The notes beneath the pieces were generated by a model. The model was not told the origin of the DNA. It worked only from the letters and a program-made list of their open reading frames with translations, and did not search any database. DNA of 64,000 bases from Acidobacteriota bacterium. Its GTDB lineage: Bacteria; Acidobacteriota; Blastocatellia; UBA7656. How positions within the stretch are numbered: position 1 is the stretch's first letter; each line of letters begins with the position of its first letter. Where the stretch lies: assembly GCA_040754075.1 (NCBI GenBank), contig JBFMDH010000023.1, positions 59,534 to 123,533 of the forward strand, in the 5' to 3' direction. Below, in pieces: positions 52,320 through 61,607 of the stretch. Both the position numbers and the translations under genes were made by a program.

Positions 52320-54998
52320 ATGGGCAAGATAATTAACATTCATTTCGGACACGGACTCGGCGATTGTACCTATTTCGCGCATCAATTGCCGCTCTATGTC
52401 CGACGCGGGTATGACATTCTGCTGTCCTGCAATCCCGACAAAAGACTATTATTCGAGCCTTGCGGCATCAACATCACTCACGAAAGAAACGGTGCGCCGC
52501 AGGTCTCCTGGGATGAATCAAGCCCGGTCGGCACACTCACAGCGGGCAATTATTACATCTGCAATAAAGCCGCCAGCAACCTCGGCAAAGCCCCGATGCC
52601 GGACATCGGTTCGCCTAAAGATTTATGGCAAGAGTTCTGCGACGTCAAACTCGACATCTTTCCCTTGATTGGCGAAACGGTTTGGCAAGAAGTTAGAAAA
52701 TTTCTTGCCGCCTTGCCGCGCCCGATTATCCTGCTTCACACCATCGGCAATTCGTTTCAAGAGAGCAAAAGCCTCTCTCCCGATTTAACCCTTGAACTCT
52801 ATCAAAAACTTTTGGATCGTTTTGACGGAACATTAGTGCTGTTAGATTGGGATAATCGCGTGCCAAGGCTGGCGAGCTTTCGCGTCCGACACCTCACCGA
52901 TGATTGGAAATGGATTGATGTTCCCACCCTGATTGCGCTTATCGAAGAGGCTGATTTGCTCATCGGCATCGACAGCGGTCCCCTGCATCTGGCGCGTTAT
53001 ACTAAAACGCCCGCTATCGGAATCTTTCCGCACACCTATCATTATCCGGCGCGCATTACCCTGCCGCGCGATAATCAATTAGCCATCGTGCCGCGCAACA
53101 GCACCATTGAATGGAATCAAAAAGCGCGCCTCGCTTATAACATCGTTCATTGCGAAGGCGATGCGGTGACTACCGATTTCATTGCCGAAAACGCCATCAA
53201 AATGCTTGGCAAACCGCGCTATTTAAGCGAACGCCTTATTGCCGCCGATGTTCAATTGCAGCAATTCGTATCAGACTGGGAACGCGGATATGGTAACGGA
53301 CTCAGCCGCTATGTTGACCGTCACACAAGCTATGACAAATTGTTGCGATTGCTTAGCGAACGATTCGCCAATCCGTTGATTGTTGAAACCGGTTGCATTC
53401 GCGCCGCCGAAGACTGGCGGGGAGCCGGTTACAGCACCTATCTTTTCGGCGCTTATTTGCAACGCGCCGGTGGACAGTTGATTTCCGTTGACATCAATCC
53501 TGAGTATTGCGAATTTGCGCGCAAAGCAACCGATGAGATGACCTGCGCGCGCCTTGAATGCGCGGATTCAGTAAGCTTTCTTAAAAATTTCAACCAGCCG
53601 ATTGATGTGTTGTTACTTGATAGCCTCGACACCGAAAATCCCAATTCTCATCAGCACGCATTGGATGAAACGCAGGCGGCGTTAAGGCATCTGCATCAAC
53701 AATCCATCATTATTTTCGATGATACGGTTTATCGAAACCGCGAATTTACCGGCAAAGGGGCGCGCGCTGTTCCCTTTCTCTTAGCCAATGGTTGGGAAAT
53801 CAGTTATTCCGGCTATCAAACGATTTTGCAGAGAAAAGCCATCATTCACTCCACGCAATCTAAACGAAAACTGCTATTGAAAACCCACCTGAGTCCCGGC
53901 GACATCATCACTTTAACGGCGGCTGTCCGCGATTTGCATCTGACGCACCCCGATAAATTTATCACCGATGTCAGAACCTCCTGCTCGGCGCTTTGGGAAA
54001 ATAATCCTTACCTCGCGCCGCTTGACGAAAGCGACCCGGAAGTGGAATTGATTCAATGCGAATACCCGCTCATTCATCAATCCAATCAACTCCCGTATCA
54101 CTTCATTCATGGATTTCGCTTGTATTTACAGGAACAGCTTGGCGTGAACATTGAACCGCACGCCTTCAAAGGCGATATTCATTTATCGGCATTAGAAAAA
54201 AGCTGGATGTCGCAGGTCGAGGAAAGCGCAGGATTAGGCGCGCGTTTCTGGATAATCGTGAGCGGCGGCAAATGGGATTACACAGCGAAATGGTGGGACA
54301 TTGAGCGCGCTCAACAGGTGGTTGATTATTTTCAAGGTCGTCTGCGCTTTGTTCAATGTGGTGAAGGTGGGCATTTTCATCCCAAGCTGAGAGGCGCGCT
54401 TGATTTGGTGGGGAAAACCGATTTGCGACAAATCGTCAGATTGATGTATCACGCCGATGGGGTGATTTGTCCGGTGACCATGTTCATGCACCTTGCGGCA
54501 GCGGTTGAAAGCAAACCCGGACGCCCGCCCAATCGCCCCTGCGTGGTGATTGCCGGAGGTCGGGAACCTTCACAATGGGAAGCCTATCCGCACCATCAAT
54601 ATCTGCACACGATGGGCGCGTTGCCCTGTTGCGATAACGGCGGCTGTTGGAAAAGTCGCGTTGAACCGTTAAATGACGGCGACGAAAAAGACCACAGTCT
54701 ATGTGTAAGACCGGTGACCTTGAATAGCGGGCGCAAACTGCCTGAATGTCTGAACATGATTACCGCCGAAGATGTGATTCGCGCGGTTGAAAATTATTTA
54801 ATGTACGAGGGCAAGGAAAACTTAAAACCCCAATCGCCTGCCCGTCATGATTTTGAAAAAACCTGGAAAGCTCACAGGTGCCCGAATTGCGCAGCAGCAG
54901 TTGATCAAGATGATTTGTTTTGCGGTTTCTGCGGGCACCTGTTGAATGTCGTTGATGCCGACTTCACCGTTCAAAGATTCGGGATGGTGGGTGATTGA
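52320..54998 (+). CDS. Multidomain GT9-like / methyltransferase-like / GT9-like protein with C-terminal zinc ribbon
   Basis: 892 residues from ATG 52320 (ATG 52314 and TTG 52272 are alternatives). Domain 1 (~1-300) resembles heptosyltransferase-like GT9: INIHFGHGLGDCTYFAHQLP, IILLHTIGNSFQESKSL, EADLLIGIDSGPLHLARYT. Domain 2 (~345-490) is a class I SAM-dependent methyltransferase-like Rossmann fold (VETGCIRAAEDWRGAG, GGQLISVDINPEYCEFA, DVLLLDSLD). Domain 3 (~505-835) is a second GT9-like unit (LLKTHLSPGDIITLTAAVRD, YHADGVICPVTMFMHLAAAV) ending in CCDNGGCWKSR. A double-Cys ribbon (CPNCAAAVDQDDLFCGFCG) closes it. A sugar-transfer role is inferred. Confidence 0.75.
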   Translation: MGKIINIHFGHGLGDCTYFAHQLPLYVRRGYDILLSCNPDKRLLFEPCGINITHERNGAPQVSWDESSPVGTLTAGNYYICNKAASNLGKAPMPDIGSPKDLWQEFCDVKLDIFPLIGETVWQEVRKFLAALPRPIILLHTIGNSFQESKSLSPDLTLELYQKLLDRFDGTLVLLDWDNRVPRLASFRVRHLTDDWKWIDVPTLIALIEEADLLIGIDSGPLHLARYTKTPAIGIFPHTYHYPARITLPRDNQLAIVPRNSTIEWNQKARLAYNIVHCEGDAVTTDFIAENAIKMLGKPRYLSERLIAADVQLQQFVSDWERGYGNGLSRYVDRHTSYDKLLRLLSERFANPLIVETGCIRAAEDWRGAGYSTYLFGAYLQRAGGQLISVDINPEYCEFARKATDEMTCARLECADSVSFLKNFNQPIDVLLLDSLDTENPNSHQHALDETQAALRHLHQQSIIIFDDTVYRNREFTGKGARAVPFLLANGWEISYSGYQTILQRKAIIHSTQSKRKLLLKTHLSPGDIITLTAAVRDLHLTHPDKFITDVRTSCSALWENNPYLAPLDESDPEVELIQCEYPLIHQSNQLPYHFIHGFRLYLQEQLGVNIEPHAFKGDIHLSALEKSWMSQVEESAGLGARFWIIVSGGKWDYTAKWWDIERAQQVVDYFQGRLRFVQCGEGGHFHPKLRGALDLVGKTDLRQIVRLMYHADGVICPVTMFMHLAAAVESKPGRPPNRPCVVIAGGREPSQWEAYPHHQYLHTMGALPCCDNGGCWKSRVEPLNDGDEKDHSLCVRPVTLNSGRKLPECLNMITAEDVIRAVENYLMYEGKENLKPQSPARHDFEKTWKAHRCPNCAAAVDQDDLFCGFCGHLLNVVDADFTVQRFGMVGD

Positions 54999-55062
54999 CC
55001 ATCGCGGATGATTGAAAAGCCTGACCGCAAAAAGTCATTCATTTTTTTCACAGGAGGCAACT

Positions 55063-56730
55063 ATGCAACCGACTGCGCCTGATGCCAGCCCTTTACAAGC
55101 TTTGCTTGGCTCTTTAGCTATCTTCTTCATATTCGGTTTAATTTTTTATCTGTACTTCAGCATCACGCTGATGATTATTGCGCGCAAAAGCCACACGCCG
55201 AATGCTGCCTTCGCCTGGTTTCCCGTACTCAATCTGATTTTGATGTGTCAAATCGCCAGGCGTTCAGGCGCATTGGTGTTGTTGATGTTGATTCCGCTGG
55301 TCAATATCTTTGCGTTTGCAATTGTCTGGATGTCGATTGCAGAGGTGCGCGGCAAGCCTTCCTGGATAGGAGCCTTAATTCTCTTGCCCGTAGTCAACCT
55401 GTTTGTTCCGGCATACCTGGCATCGGGTGAAGCCAGAGACCCGAACGCCCCGACCGCGCCGCCGCGTTGTCCTCATTGCCAAGCGACGCTTGAACCGTCG
55501 GAAACTTTTTGCGGTGAGTGCGGCAACCCTGTGCCGATGACTGCTGCGCCTGCGCGAGCTGCAAGCGGCAATACCGCGCTTGTCGGTTTAGCGGTGGGCG
55601 CAGTCGCCTTACTCATCATCGGCGTCGTCGCCTGGTTTTTCCTGTTTCGCGAAATTCCCTACACCCCGCCCAATCGGCAACAACCGCAACTGCCGCAACG
55701 CGCTGAAGGCACCATGAGCGAGTTTCCCGTGGACACCGCAACCACCGCCCAGGCTAAACCGACTGCGGTGGTGACGCAAAATTTCGGACAACAAGGCGGC
55801 TCAACAACCGTAAAGACACCGAAAGAATGGTTGCCGCCGGGGGTTGATAAAACTGCGATTACGCGAAAAGCCGGAGCTATGACTTCGGCAACTTATCGTC
55901 CGCAAACCCAAGTTGCGACCACTTCCGCAAATGCCAAATCGGGAACGGCAACGGCGTCAACCAGCGATAGCGTTTACGTGCATGTTCTGGATGCGCCGGC
56001 GGATTTTGGCAATGAAATCGCCGATACCGTGAGCGGGACGATGCGCGGCGACCGAACCGGCGTCAAAGTCAACAGCCCCGACGGTGACATCTATTCAGGC
56101 TCGCGCATACGCAATGCGCAAACCGTGGTTTATGTGTTGTCGAAACAAGCCGGAAACATCGTGATTATTATTTATTCGCCCAATCCTGCCTTGCAGGAAA
56201 CCGCCGACCGTTTGGCGCGCAACGTCGGCAATGGCGAAGGATTGAATGATTACCCGGAAGTTAAAAGTTCATTATGGACGCTTCCGGCAAGACCGCCCGC
56301 AGATTTGGCGCTGCAAGAAGTCAATACCTTTACATCCGAAGATTTTGACCGCGCCATGAATGAGGTTGAATCGGGTGTGGGTAAAAGCGATGCCGAAGCG
56401 CAAAAAGCGTTAGCGCAATTGCGAATAATCTTGCCTGAACGCATGACGGTGGCGCGGTATCTTGATGGCGCGCGCAAAGAGTGGAATGTCATCAACTGCG
56501 ATTTTGTTTCGGCTCGCAGAGCCTCGAATACCTGGATGTTTTTACGTTGGACGATTGGTTTGACTGCCATGCGCTCGGTGTCAGTCGGTAACGAAGAGGG
56601 GCTTCTGGCAGAAGACAGTGGCGAACGAATTTTGTTTTACAAAAAAGGTCCTTACATTGTCATCATCTCCAGCCCATCGGCTGCATCGTATGACAAATTA
56701 CTGGCGCTCGCGGGTGGGTTTCAGATTTGA
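55063..56730 (+). CDS. DUF5684-like membrane protein with zinc ribbon and C-terminal domain
   Basis: 555 residues from ATG 55063, with AGGAGG upstream. Three or four N-terminal helices (IFFIFGLIFYLYFSITLMII; LMLIPLVNIFAFAIVWMSIA; IGALILLPVVNLFVPAYLA) resemble DUF5684, followed by a zinc ribbon (CPHCQATLEPSETFCGECG), another helix (ALVGLAVGAVALLIIGVVAWFF), a Pro/Gln/Thr-rich linker and a C-terminal domain (~300-555) of unknown type with beta strands and helices. It is the last gene of the plus-strand block. Zinc ribbon plus membrane helices are shared with 48146-51481. Confidence 0.65.
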   Translation: MQPTAPDASPLQALLGSLAIFFIFGLIFYLYFSITLMIIARKSHTPNAAFAWFPVLNLILMCQIARRSGALVLLMLIPLVNIFAFAIVWMSIAEVRGKPSWIGALILLPVVNLFVPAYLASGEARDPNAPTAPPRCPHCQATLEPSETFCGECGNPVPMTAAPARAASGNTALVGLAVGAVALLIIGVVAWFFLFREIPYTPPNRQQPQLPQRAEGTMSEFPVDTATTAQAKPTAVVTQNFGQQGGSTTVKTPKEWLPPGVDKTAITRKAGAMTSATYRPQTQVATTSANAKSGTATASTSDSVYVHVLDAPADFGNEIADTVSGTMRGDRTGVKVNSPDGDIYSGSRIRNAQTVVYVLSKQAGNIVIIIYSPNPALQETADRLARNVGNGEGLNDYPEVKSSLWTLPARPPADLALQEVNTFTSEDFDRAMNEVESGVGKSDAEAQKALAQLRIILPERMTVARYLDGARKEWNVINCDFVSARRASNTWMFLRWTIGLTAMRSVSVGNEEGLLAEDSGERILFYKKGPYIVIISSPSAASYDKLLALAGGFQI

Positions 56731-56745
56731 ATTTAGAAAATGGCA

Positions 56746-57369
56746 TTAACTGAACTGCCTGACTTTATTCAAAAACTCGCGCAGTTTCTGTAAATCTTTT
56801 CTGCCGGGTTCAGCCTCAACGCCGCTGCACACATCAACGGCGAAGGGGCGCACGAATTGAATCGCTTCGCTGACATTCGCACTCGTCAGACCGCCTGCCA
56901 AAATAATCGGCGCGATTTTTTGCGCTTCAATAGCGATGCGCCAATCAAATCGCATGCCGGTGCCGCCATATTCGCCTTTGACTTTGGCGTCTAACAAAAA
57001 CGCGCTCGCGGAAAATCTGGTCAGTACATTGATGTCGAAATCTTCGCCGACGCGAAAGGCTTTGATAATTTTTACAGGCAACAAATCACCAATAAATTCG
57101 GGCGTTTCATCACCATGCAATTGCACGGCATTGATGCCGGTTTGCTCAACGATTTGATTGATGCGCACTGCGGATTCATTGACAAAGACGCCAACACAAC
57201 TGACAAACGGCGGCAAGCGATGAATGATTTTCCGCGCTTCATCGGGCGCAAGGTAACGCGGACTCTTCGTCCAGAAGTTAAAGCCAAGCGCGTCCGCGCC
57301 CTGTTCAACAGCCGCGCTGGCTTCGACAAAAGTTCGGATGCCGCAAATTTTAACTCGTACCTTTGACAT
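56746..57369 (-). CDS. trpF: Phosphoribosylanthranilate isomerase
   Basis: 207 residues from ATG 57369 (MSKVRVKICGIR); TTG 57387 is an alternative. The TIM-barrel motifs VKICGIRT (catalytic Cys), GVFVNES, VQLHGDE, LLDAKVKGEYGGTGMRFDW (catalytic Asp) and ILAGGLTSANV are complete. It performs the Amadori rearrangement of PRA to CdRP in tryptophan synthesis. It is the last minus-strand trp gene before the plus-strand block; the converging gene ends 15 bp away. Confidence 0.95.
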   Translation of the reverse strand: MSKVRVKICGIRTFVEASAAVEQGADALGFNFWTKSPRYLAPDEARKIIHRLPPFVSCVGVFVNESAVRINQIVEQTGINAVQLHGDETPEFIGDLLPVKIIKAFRVGEDFDINVLTRFSASAFLLDAKVKGEYGGTGMRFDWRIAIEAQKIAPIILAGGLTSANVSEAIQFVRPFAVDVCSGVEAEPGRKDLQKLREFLNKVRQFS

Positions 57370-57425
57370 CAGTTTCTTGCCAAACAATTCGCATCAATTA
57401 TCAAGCTTGTTGGATGAATGGTTCG

Positions 57426-58865
57426 CTAATATGCCTTCGCGAAAATCGTTTGCTCATTTGCAGGCTTGCCGCAACGAATGCAAACGCCTGCACCCGGCTC
57501 TTGCTCCAAAGGAATGCAGCGCGTCGTCGCTTTGGTCTCTTCTTTGATTTTCGCTTCACATTCGGCGTCGCCGCACCAGTGACAAAGCGCAAAACCTTTT
57601 TCAATTGCTGCCTTGAACGCTTCATAATCTTTCGGCTGCTCGGTGTTCGCTTCACGAAAGGCGAGCGCCTTATCAAACAAGGCTTTTTGAATGGTGACGA
57701 GCATCTCTTTGACGCTTGCGGTTAAGCCGTCTCGACTGACAAACGATTTCCCTTCTTTGCCGATCTTATCGCGCCGCGCCAAAACGACGGTGTTATTCGC
57801 CACGTCTTTCGGACCAATCTCTATGCGCAGCGGCACGCCGCGCATCTCCCAATCATTGAATTTGAATCCCGGCGTCATGCCTTCGCGTTCATCCATTTTC
57901 ACGCGAACCTCGGCGTCTACAAGTTCCGCGAAAACTTTTCGCGCCAACTCCATCACCGTAGTTTTCTCTTCATCGGTTTTGTAAATCGGCACAATGACGA
58001 CTTGAAAAGGCGCAACTCGCGGCGGCAACACCAAACCTTTATCGTCGCCATGCACCATAATGATTGCGCCGATGAAGCGCGTCGAAAGTCCCCACGAAGT
58101 CGTCCAGCAATGTTGCAATTCGCCTTTATTATCAAGGTATTTTATCTCAAACGCTTTGGCGAAATTCTGTCCGAGATTGTGCGAGGTTCCCGCTTGCAGA
58201 GCTTTGCCGTCGCCCATCATCGCTTCAATCGAATAGGTGCGGTCGGCTCCCGCAAAACGTTCGGAATCAGATTTGCGACCGGGTATCACCGGAATCGCCG
58301 CTTCGTTTACCGCAAAGTCCGTATAGACATCGAGCATCTGGCGGGTTTCAAATTCAGCTTCCTCCAGGGTCGCATGCGCCGTGTGCCCTTCCTGCCAGTA
58401 AAATTCCAGCGTGCGCAAAAAGAGTTTGGTGCGCAGTTCCCAACGCACCACGCTGTTCCACTGATTGATGAGCAACGGCAAATCTCTGTAGGATTGAATC
58501 CATTTGGCAAACGAATGTCCGATGATGGTTTCCGAAGTCGGGCGAACGACTAGAGGTTCTTCCAAGGTTTTGCCGCCGCCGATGGTGACGACCGCGAGTT
58601 CCGGCGAAAAGCCTTCGACGTGCGAGGCTTCTTTTTCGATGAAGCTTTTCGGAATGAATAAAGGGAACGCGGCATTGACGTGCCCTGTGGCTTTGAAGCG
58701 TTTATCAAGCGCCTGTTGAATATTTTCCCAGAGCGCCCAGCCATAAGGGCGCACAATCATACAACCGCGAACCGGCGCGTAATCTGCAAGTTCGGCTCTC
58801 AGTACCAGTTGGTTATACCACTCGGCAAAATCTTCACGGCGTGAAGGCAATTTCTGATCGGACAT
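57426..58865 (-). CDS. proS: Prolyl-tRNA synthetase (archaeal/eukaryotic-like type)
   Basis: 479 residues, matching the short ProS type 3 without the bacterial editing insertion. Class II motifs: motif 2 in [21 protein letters not shown], and motif 3 in [18 protein letters not shown]. The anticodon domain follows, and a C-terminal zinc site ([17 protein letters not shown]) precedes the terminal Tyr typical of this type. It charges tRNA-Pro. It is unusually placed between trpC and trpF, on the same strand. Confidence 0.95.
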   Translation of the reverse strand: MSDQKLPSRREDFAEWYNQLVLRAELADYAPVRGCMIVRPYGWALWENIQQALDKRFKATGHVNAAFPLFIPKSFIEKEASHVEGFSPELAVVTIGGGKTLEEPLVVRPTSETIIGHSFAKWIQSYRDLPLLINQWNSVVRWELRTKLFLRTLEFYWQEGHTAHATLEEAEFETRQMLDVYTDFAVNEAAIPVIPGRKSDSERFAGADRTYSIEAMMGDGKALQAGTSHNLGQNFAKAFEIKYLDNKGELQHCWTTSWGLSTRFIGAIIMVHGDDKGLVLPPRVAPFQVVIVPIYKTDEEKTTVMELARKVFAELVDAEVRVKMDEREGMTPGFKFNDWEMRGVPLRIEIGPKDVANNTVVLARRDKIGKEGKSFVSRDGLTASVKEMLVTIQKALFDKALAFREANTEQPKDYEAFKAAIEKGFALCHWCGDAECEAKIKEETKATTRCIPLEQEPGAGVCIRCGKPANEQTIFAKAY

Positions 58866-58884
58866 TTGCTCTCCTCAAATCTAT

Positions 58885-59709
58885 TTAATCATCAAATAAG
58901 GCTTTTAATGAATTCCCAATATCTTTCTGCCGCATGAAATGTTCACCGATTAAAAAAGCATCGTAGCCTGCGGCTTTTAATTTTTGAATATCTTCGCGGG
59001 TGGTGATGCCGCTTTCGCTCACCAGTGCCGCATTCGTCGGTGCGAGCGCGGCGAGGCGAATCGAAGTTTCTAAATCAACATTAAAGGTCGTCAGGTCGCG
59101 GTTATTGACACCAATGATTTTTGCATCTGCTTGAATGGCGCGGCGCATTTCGTTTTCGGTGTGGACTTCGACTAAGGCATCGAGGTTGAGTTCGGCGGCG
59201 CGTTTAATAAAAGCCGCAAGCAACTCATCATCAAGTATCGCGGTGATGAGCAAGATGGCGCTCGCGCCAGAAAGACAGGCTTCATAGATTTGATATTCAT
59301 CAATGATGAAATCTTTCCTGAGCAGCGGCACATCGGTTTGTGCATGGATTTCCTGCAAATAATTCAACGACCCGGCGAAGAAATCTTCTTCCGTCAGCAC
59401 GCTCATCGCCGCCGCGCCCGCCGCCGCGTATTCTCTGGCAATCTCCAGGTGATTGAAATTTTCGCGAATCACCCCTTTTGACGGCGAACGGTGTTTGACT
59501 TCGGCAATGATATTGGTTTGGTCTGGTCGAGAGATGGCGTCACTGAATGAACGATGGGTGATTTCAGCTTTCGCGCAGGCGTCAACCAATTCGCTAAACG
59601 AGGTGCGCGGTTTCGCCTGTTCAAGGCGTTCAAGGCGTTTCGCGACGATGCGGTCAAGGATGCCGCCTGCCGAAAGAATGCCTTTAAATTTTTTCGGGTC
59701 TGCTGTCAT
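58885..59709 (-). CDS. trpC: Indole-3-glycerol phosphate synthase
   Basis: 274 residues, TIM barrel. Motifs IIAEVKHRSPSKGVIRENFN (substrate phosphate and catalytic Lys), SVLTEEDFFAGS, PLLRKDFIIDEYQIYEA, LVEVHTENE, IIGVNNRDLTTF and LVSESGITT are all present. It closes CdRP to indole-3-glycerol phosphate, the substrate of TrpA. It is located between a thioesterase gene and proS in the minus-strand tryptophan cluster. Confidence 0.96.
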   Translation of the reverse strand: MTADPKKFKGILSAGGILDRIVAKRLERLEQAKPRTSFSELVDACAKAEITHRSFSDAISRPDQTNIIAEVKHRSPSKGVIRENFNHLEIAREYAAAGAAAMSVLTEEDFFAGSLNYLQEIHAQTDVPLLRKDFIIDEYQIYEACLSGASAILLITAILDDELLAAFIKRAAELNLDALVEVHTENEMRRAIQADAKIIGVNNRDLTTFNVDLETSIRLAALAPTNAALVSESGITTREDIQKLKAAGYDAFLIGEHFMRQKDIGNSLKALFDD

Positions 59710-59741
59710 TGCAAAAAAGAATTTTGATTTTAGCGTCGCGT

Positions 59742-60167
59742 TTATTTGCGCTTTGGTGGAATCGAATAAGTCACGGTCGCATGGGCGACAGGTTCGGCTT
59801 CGCCATCCGAAAACATCGTGACATCGCCAACCGCCAGACGTTTCCCCAATTTGAGTAATCGCGCTTTGGCTATCACGTCTTTTGCGGGTGTGGTTCGCAA
59901 AAAATTGATATTCAAATTGGTCGTAAAGGTGCTGGTTTCGGGTCCAATCATCGCTAAGATGACTACGAACATCGTTGTGTCGGCAAGCATCATCAGGGTA
60001 GGCCCGGCAATCACTCCGCCGTGCCGCAAAAATTTCGGTTTAAAATGCAAACGGGTTTGCGCGAACATCTCTTCGGCGTGTTCGACTTTAAAGGCGAGTT
60101 TCGCTCTATCCCCGGCAAAATGGGTAGCGATGAAATCTTCAATTTCGGGCGCGGTCATCTTCAACAT
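59742..60167 (-). CDS. Hotdog-fold thioesterase (PaaI-like)
   Basis: 141 residues. The hotdog pattern LRHGGVIAGPTLMMLADTTMFV with FTTNLNINFLRTTPAKDVIAKARLLKLGKRLAVGDVTMF matches PaaI/YdiI-type acyl-CoA thioesterases. The acyl substrate is unknown. It lies between trpG and trpC with short gaps on both sides, so it is likely co-transcribed with the tryptophan genes, although no role there is evident. Confidence 0.85.
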   Translation of the reverse strand: MLKMTAPEIEDFIATHFAGDRAKLAFKVEHAEEMFAQTRLHFKPKFLRHGGVIAGPTLMMLADTTMFVVILAMIGPETSTFTTNLNINFLRTTPAKDVIAKARLLKLGKRLAVGDVTMFSDGEAEPVAHATVTYSIPPKRK

Positions 60168-60177
60168 TCATCGTTCC

Positions 60178-60744
60178 TCATTTCGCTTTGACAAAATTTT
60201 CAAGCAGGCGTTTGCCGTGATCGGTCATAATCGATTCGGGATGAAACTGCACCCCTTCGACAGGGAATTTTTTGTGGCGCAGTCCCATTACAATTCCGTC
60301 AGGCGTGGTTGCTGAAACTTCCAGACAATCGGGCACGCTGTCTTTATCAACAATCAACGAATGATAGCGCGTGGCTTTGAAGCGATAAGGCAAGCCGCGA
60401 AAAATCGTTTGGTTATCGTGACAGATTTCCGAAATTTTTCCGTGCATCAAGTAAGGCGCGCGAATGACTTTGCCGCCAAACACCTGTCCGATGGATTGAT
60501 GCCCAAGACAGACGCCAAGAATCGGAATTTTACCGGCGAACTCTTTAATTAAAGACAGGGTGATGCCCGCGCTATCGGGCGTTCCCGGTCCCGGCGAAAT
60601 CACCATTTTGTCGGGTTTCAGTTGGGCGATTTGTTGCAGGGTGATTTCATCGTTGCGATACACCTGAACGTCCTGTCCCATTTCACCGAGATATTGCACC
60701 AGATTATAGGTAAACGAATCGTAGTTATCTATTACTAAAATCAT
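60178..60744 (-). CDS. trpG: Anthranilate/aminodeoxychorismate synthase glutaminase subunit
   Basis: 188 residues from ATG 60744 ([15 protein letters not shown]); the open frame upstream is not family-like. Class I glutamine amidotransferase triad: Cys79 in [12 protein letters not shown], and His and Glu in GVQFHPESI. It supplies ammonia to TrpE (anthranilate) and often also to PabB (folate). TrpE and TrpD are not in the window, so the upstream pathway genes lie elsewhere. It is probably the first gene of the minus-strand unit running to trpF. Confidence 0.93.
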   Translation of the reverse strand: MILVIDNYDSFTYNLVQYLGEMGQDVQVYRNDEITLQQIAQLKPDKMVISPGPGTPDSAGITLSLIKEFAGKIPILGVCLGHQSIGQVFGGKVIRAPYLMHGKISEICHDNQTIFRGLPYRFKATRYHSLIVDKDSVPDCLEVSATTPDGIVMGLRHKKFPVEGVQFHPESIMTDHGKRLLENFVKAK

Positions 60745-60875
60745 CCCGCGTATTGTAGCATAGCAAATGAGTAAGAAAAGCAGACCCGGATTTCCGCACA
60801 TAAGATTGTGAAAGTTGTCGCATTGGCTTGTCCAATAAATTTCAATTATGATTTCTCAATACGGAGGGAATAGAT

Positions 60876-61103
60876 ATGGCAACACCTGCCAAAGGTAATA
60901 AAAAAACCTATATTTTAAGTGAGAAAAAATTAAGACGCGCGCAAAAATTGCTTGGAACCAGCAATGAAGTCGAAACGATTGAACGCGCTTTGGATGAAGT
61001 CATTGCTGAACGTGAAAAGAATCGTCGAGCGTGGCTGGCTACCGAACGCCTCTTAAAAAGTAATATTGAAGTAAAGGACGTATTTGGACGGCTGGACAGT
61101 TGA
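60876..61103 (+). CDS. VapB-like antitoxin
   Basis: 75 residues with strong ribosome site GGAGGG. LSEKKLRRAQKLLGTSNEVETIERALDEVIAE resembles a ribbon-helix-helix DNA-binding antitoxin core with the T/S-N-E-x-E-T-I-x-x-A pattern seen in VapB-type proteins, followed by a charged partner-binding tail. The PIN toxin gene begins 6 bp after the stop. Such pairs usually autoregulate their promoter, which would lie in the 131 bp between this gene and trpG. Confidence 0.8.
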   Translation: MATPAKGNKKTYILSEKKLRRAQKLLGTSNEVETIERALDEVIAEREKNRRAWLATERLLKSNIEVKDVFGRLDS

Positions 61104-61109
61104 TAAACC

Positions 61110-61550
61110 ATGTCGGGAATTCTATTCGATACATCGGTTTATATTCATGCTTTGCGACAAGGAGAGCGCGCCATTCTTTCGCTAAGGCGCGCAGCCCGCG
61201 CAAACGATAAGCGAACTCGACCCTTATGGCTCAGCGTGGTGGTTCTCGAAGAACTTTATGCAGGCGCGGTAGACGCCAGAGCGAGAAAAGCTTTTGCCCA
61301 GATGGAAAGGGATTTTGTTAAAGTGGGGCGATTGTTAGTTCCATCAAGAAATGATTGGATTCTCGCGGGACAAATTCTTTGTCAGGTTGGCTTGAAATAC
61401 GGTTTCGATTTAATCGGTAGGGCGCGGCTTACTAATGATGCGTTGATTGCCATGTCAGGAGCCAACAATGGCATTACGATTATTACACGAAACCCCAATG
61501 ATTACGCGCTACTTTCAGAGTTTCGCCAATTTGACTGGGAAACTTTTTAG
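61110..61550 (+). CDS. VapC-like PIN-domain ribonuclease toxin
   Basis: 146 residues. PIN acidic residues are seen in LFDTSVYI (Asp7), LEELYAGA (Glu47/48), LTNDALIAM (Asp110) and TRNPNDYALL (Asp131). Family members are Mg-dependent RNases that cut tRNA or rRNA and are held in check by VapB. The pair lies between the trp cluster and the molybdoenzyme gene. Unlike the other cassettes in this window, no duplicated neighbouring gene end was found. Confidence 0.85.
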   Translation: MSGILFDTSVYIHALRQGERAILSLRRAARANDKRTRPLWLSVVVLEELYAGAVDARARKAFAQMERDFVKVGRLLVPSRNDWILAGQILCQVGLKYGFDLIGRARLTNDALIAMSGANNGITIITRNPNDYALLSEFRQFDWETF

Positions 61551-61607
61551 ATTCGCTTAAAGAATTTATTTCTACTTAAGCTCATTATTGAACTCCGCAT
61601 AAACTAT

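Noticed and set aside
60745..61607. Duplicated gene end flanking the VapBC-like pair
   Set aside because: The flanks (60745-60875 and 61551-61607) were compared by eye with the neighbouring gene ends; no repeat was found.
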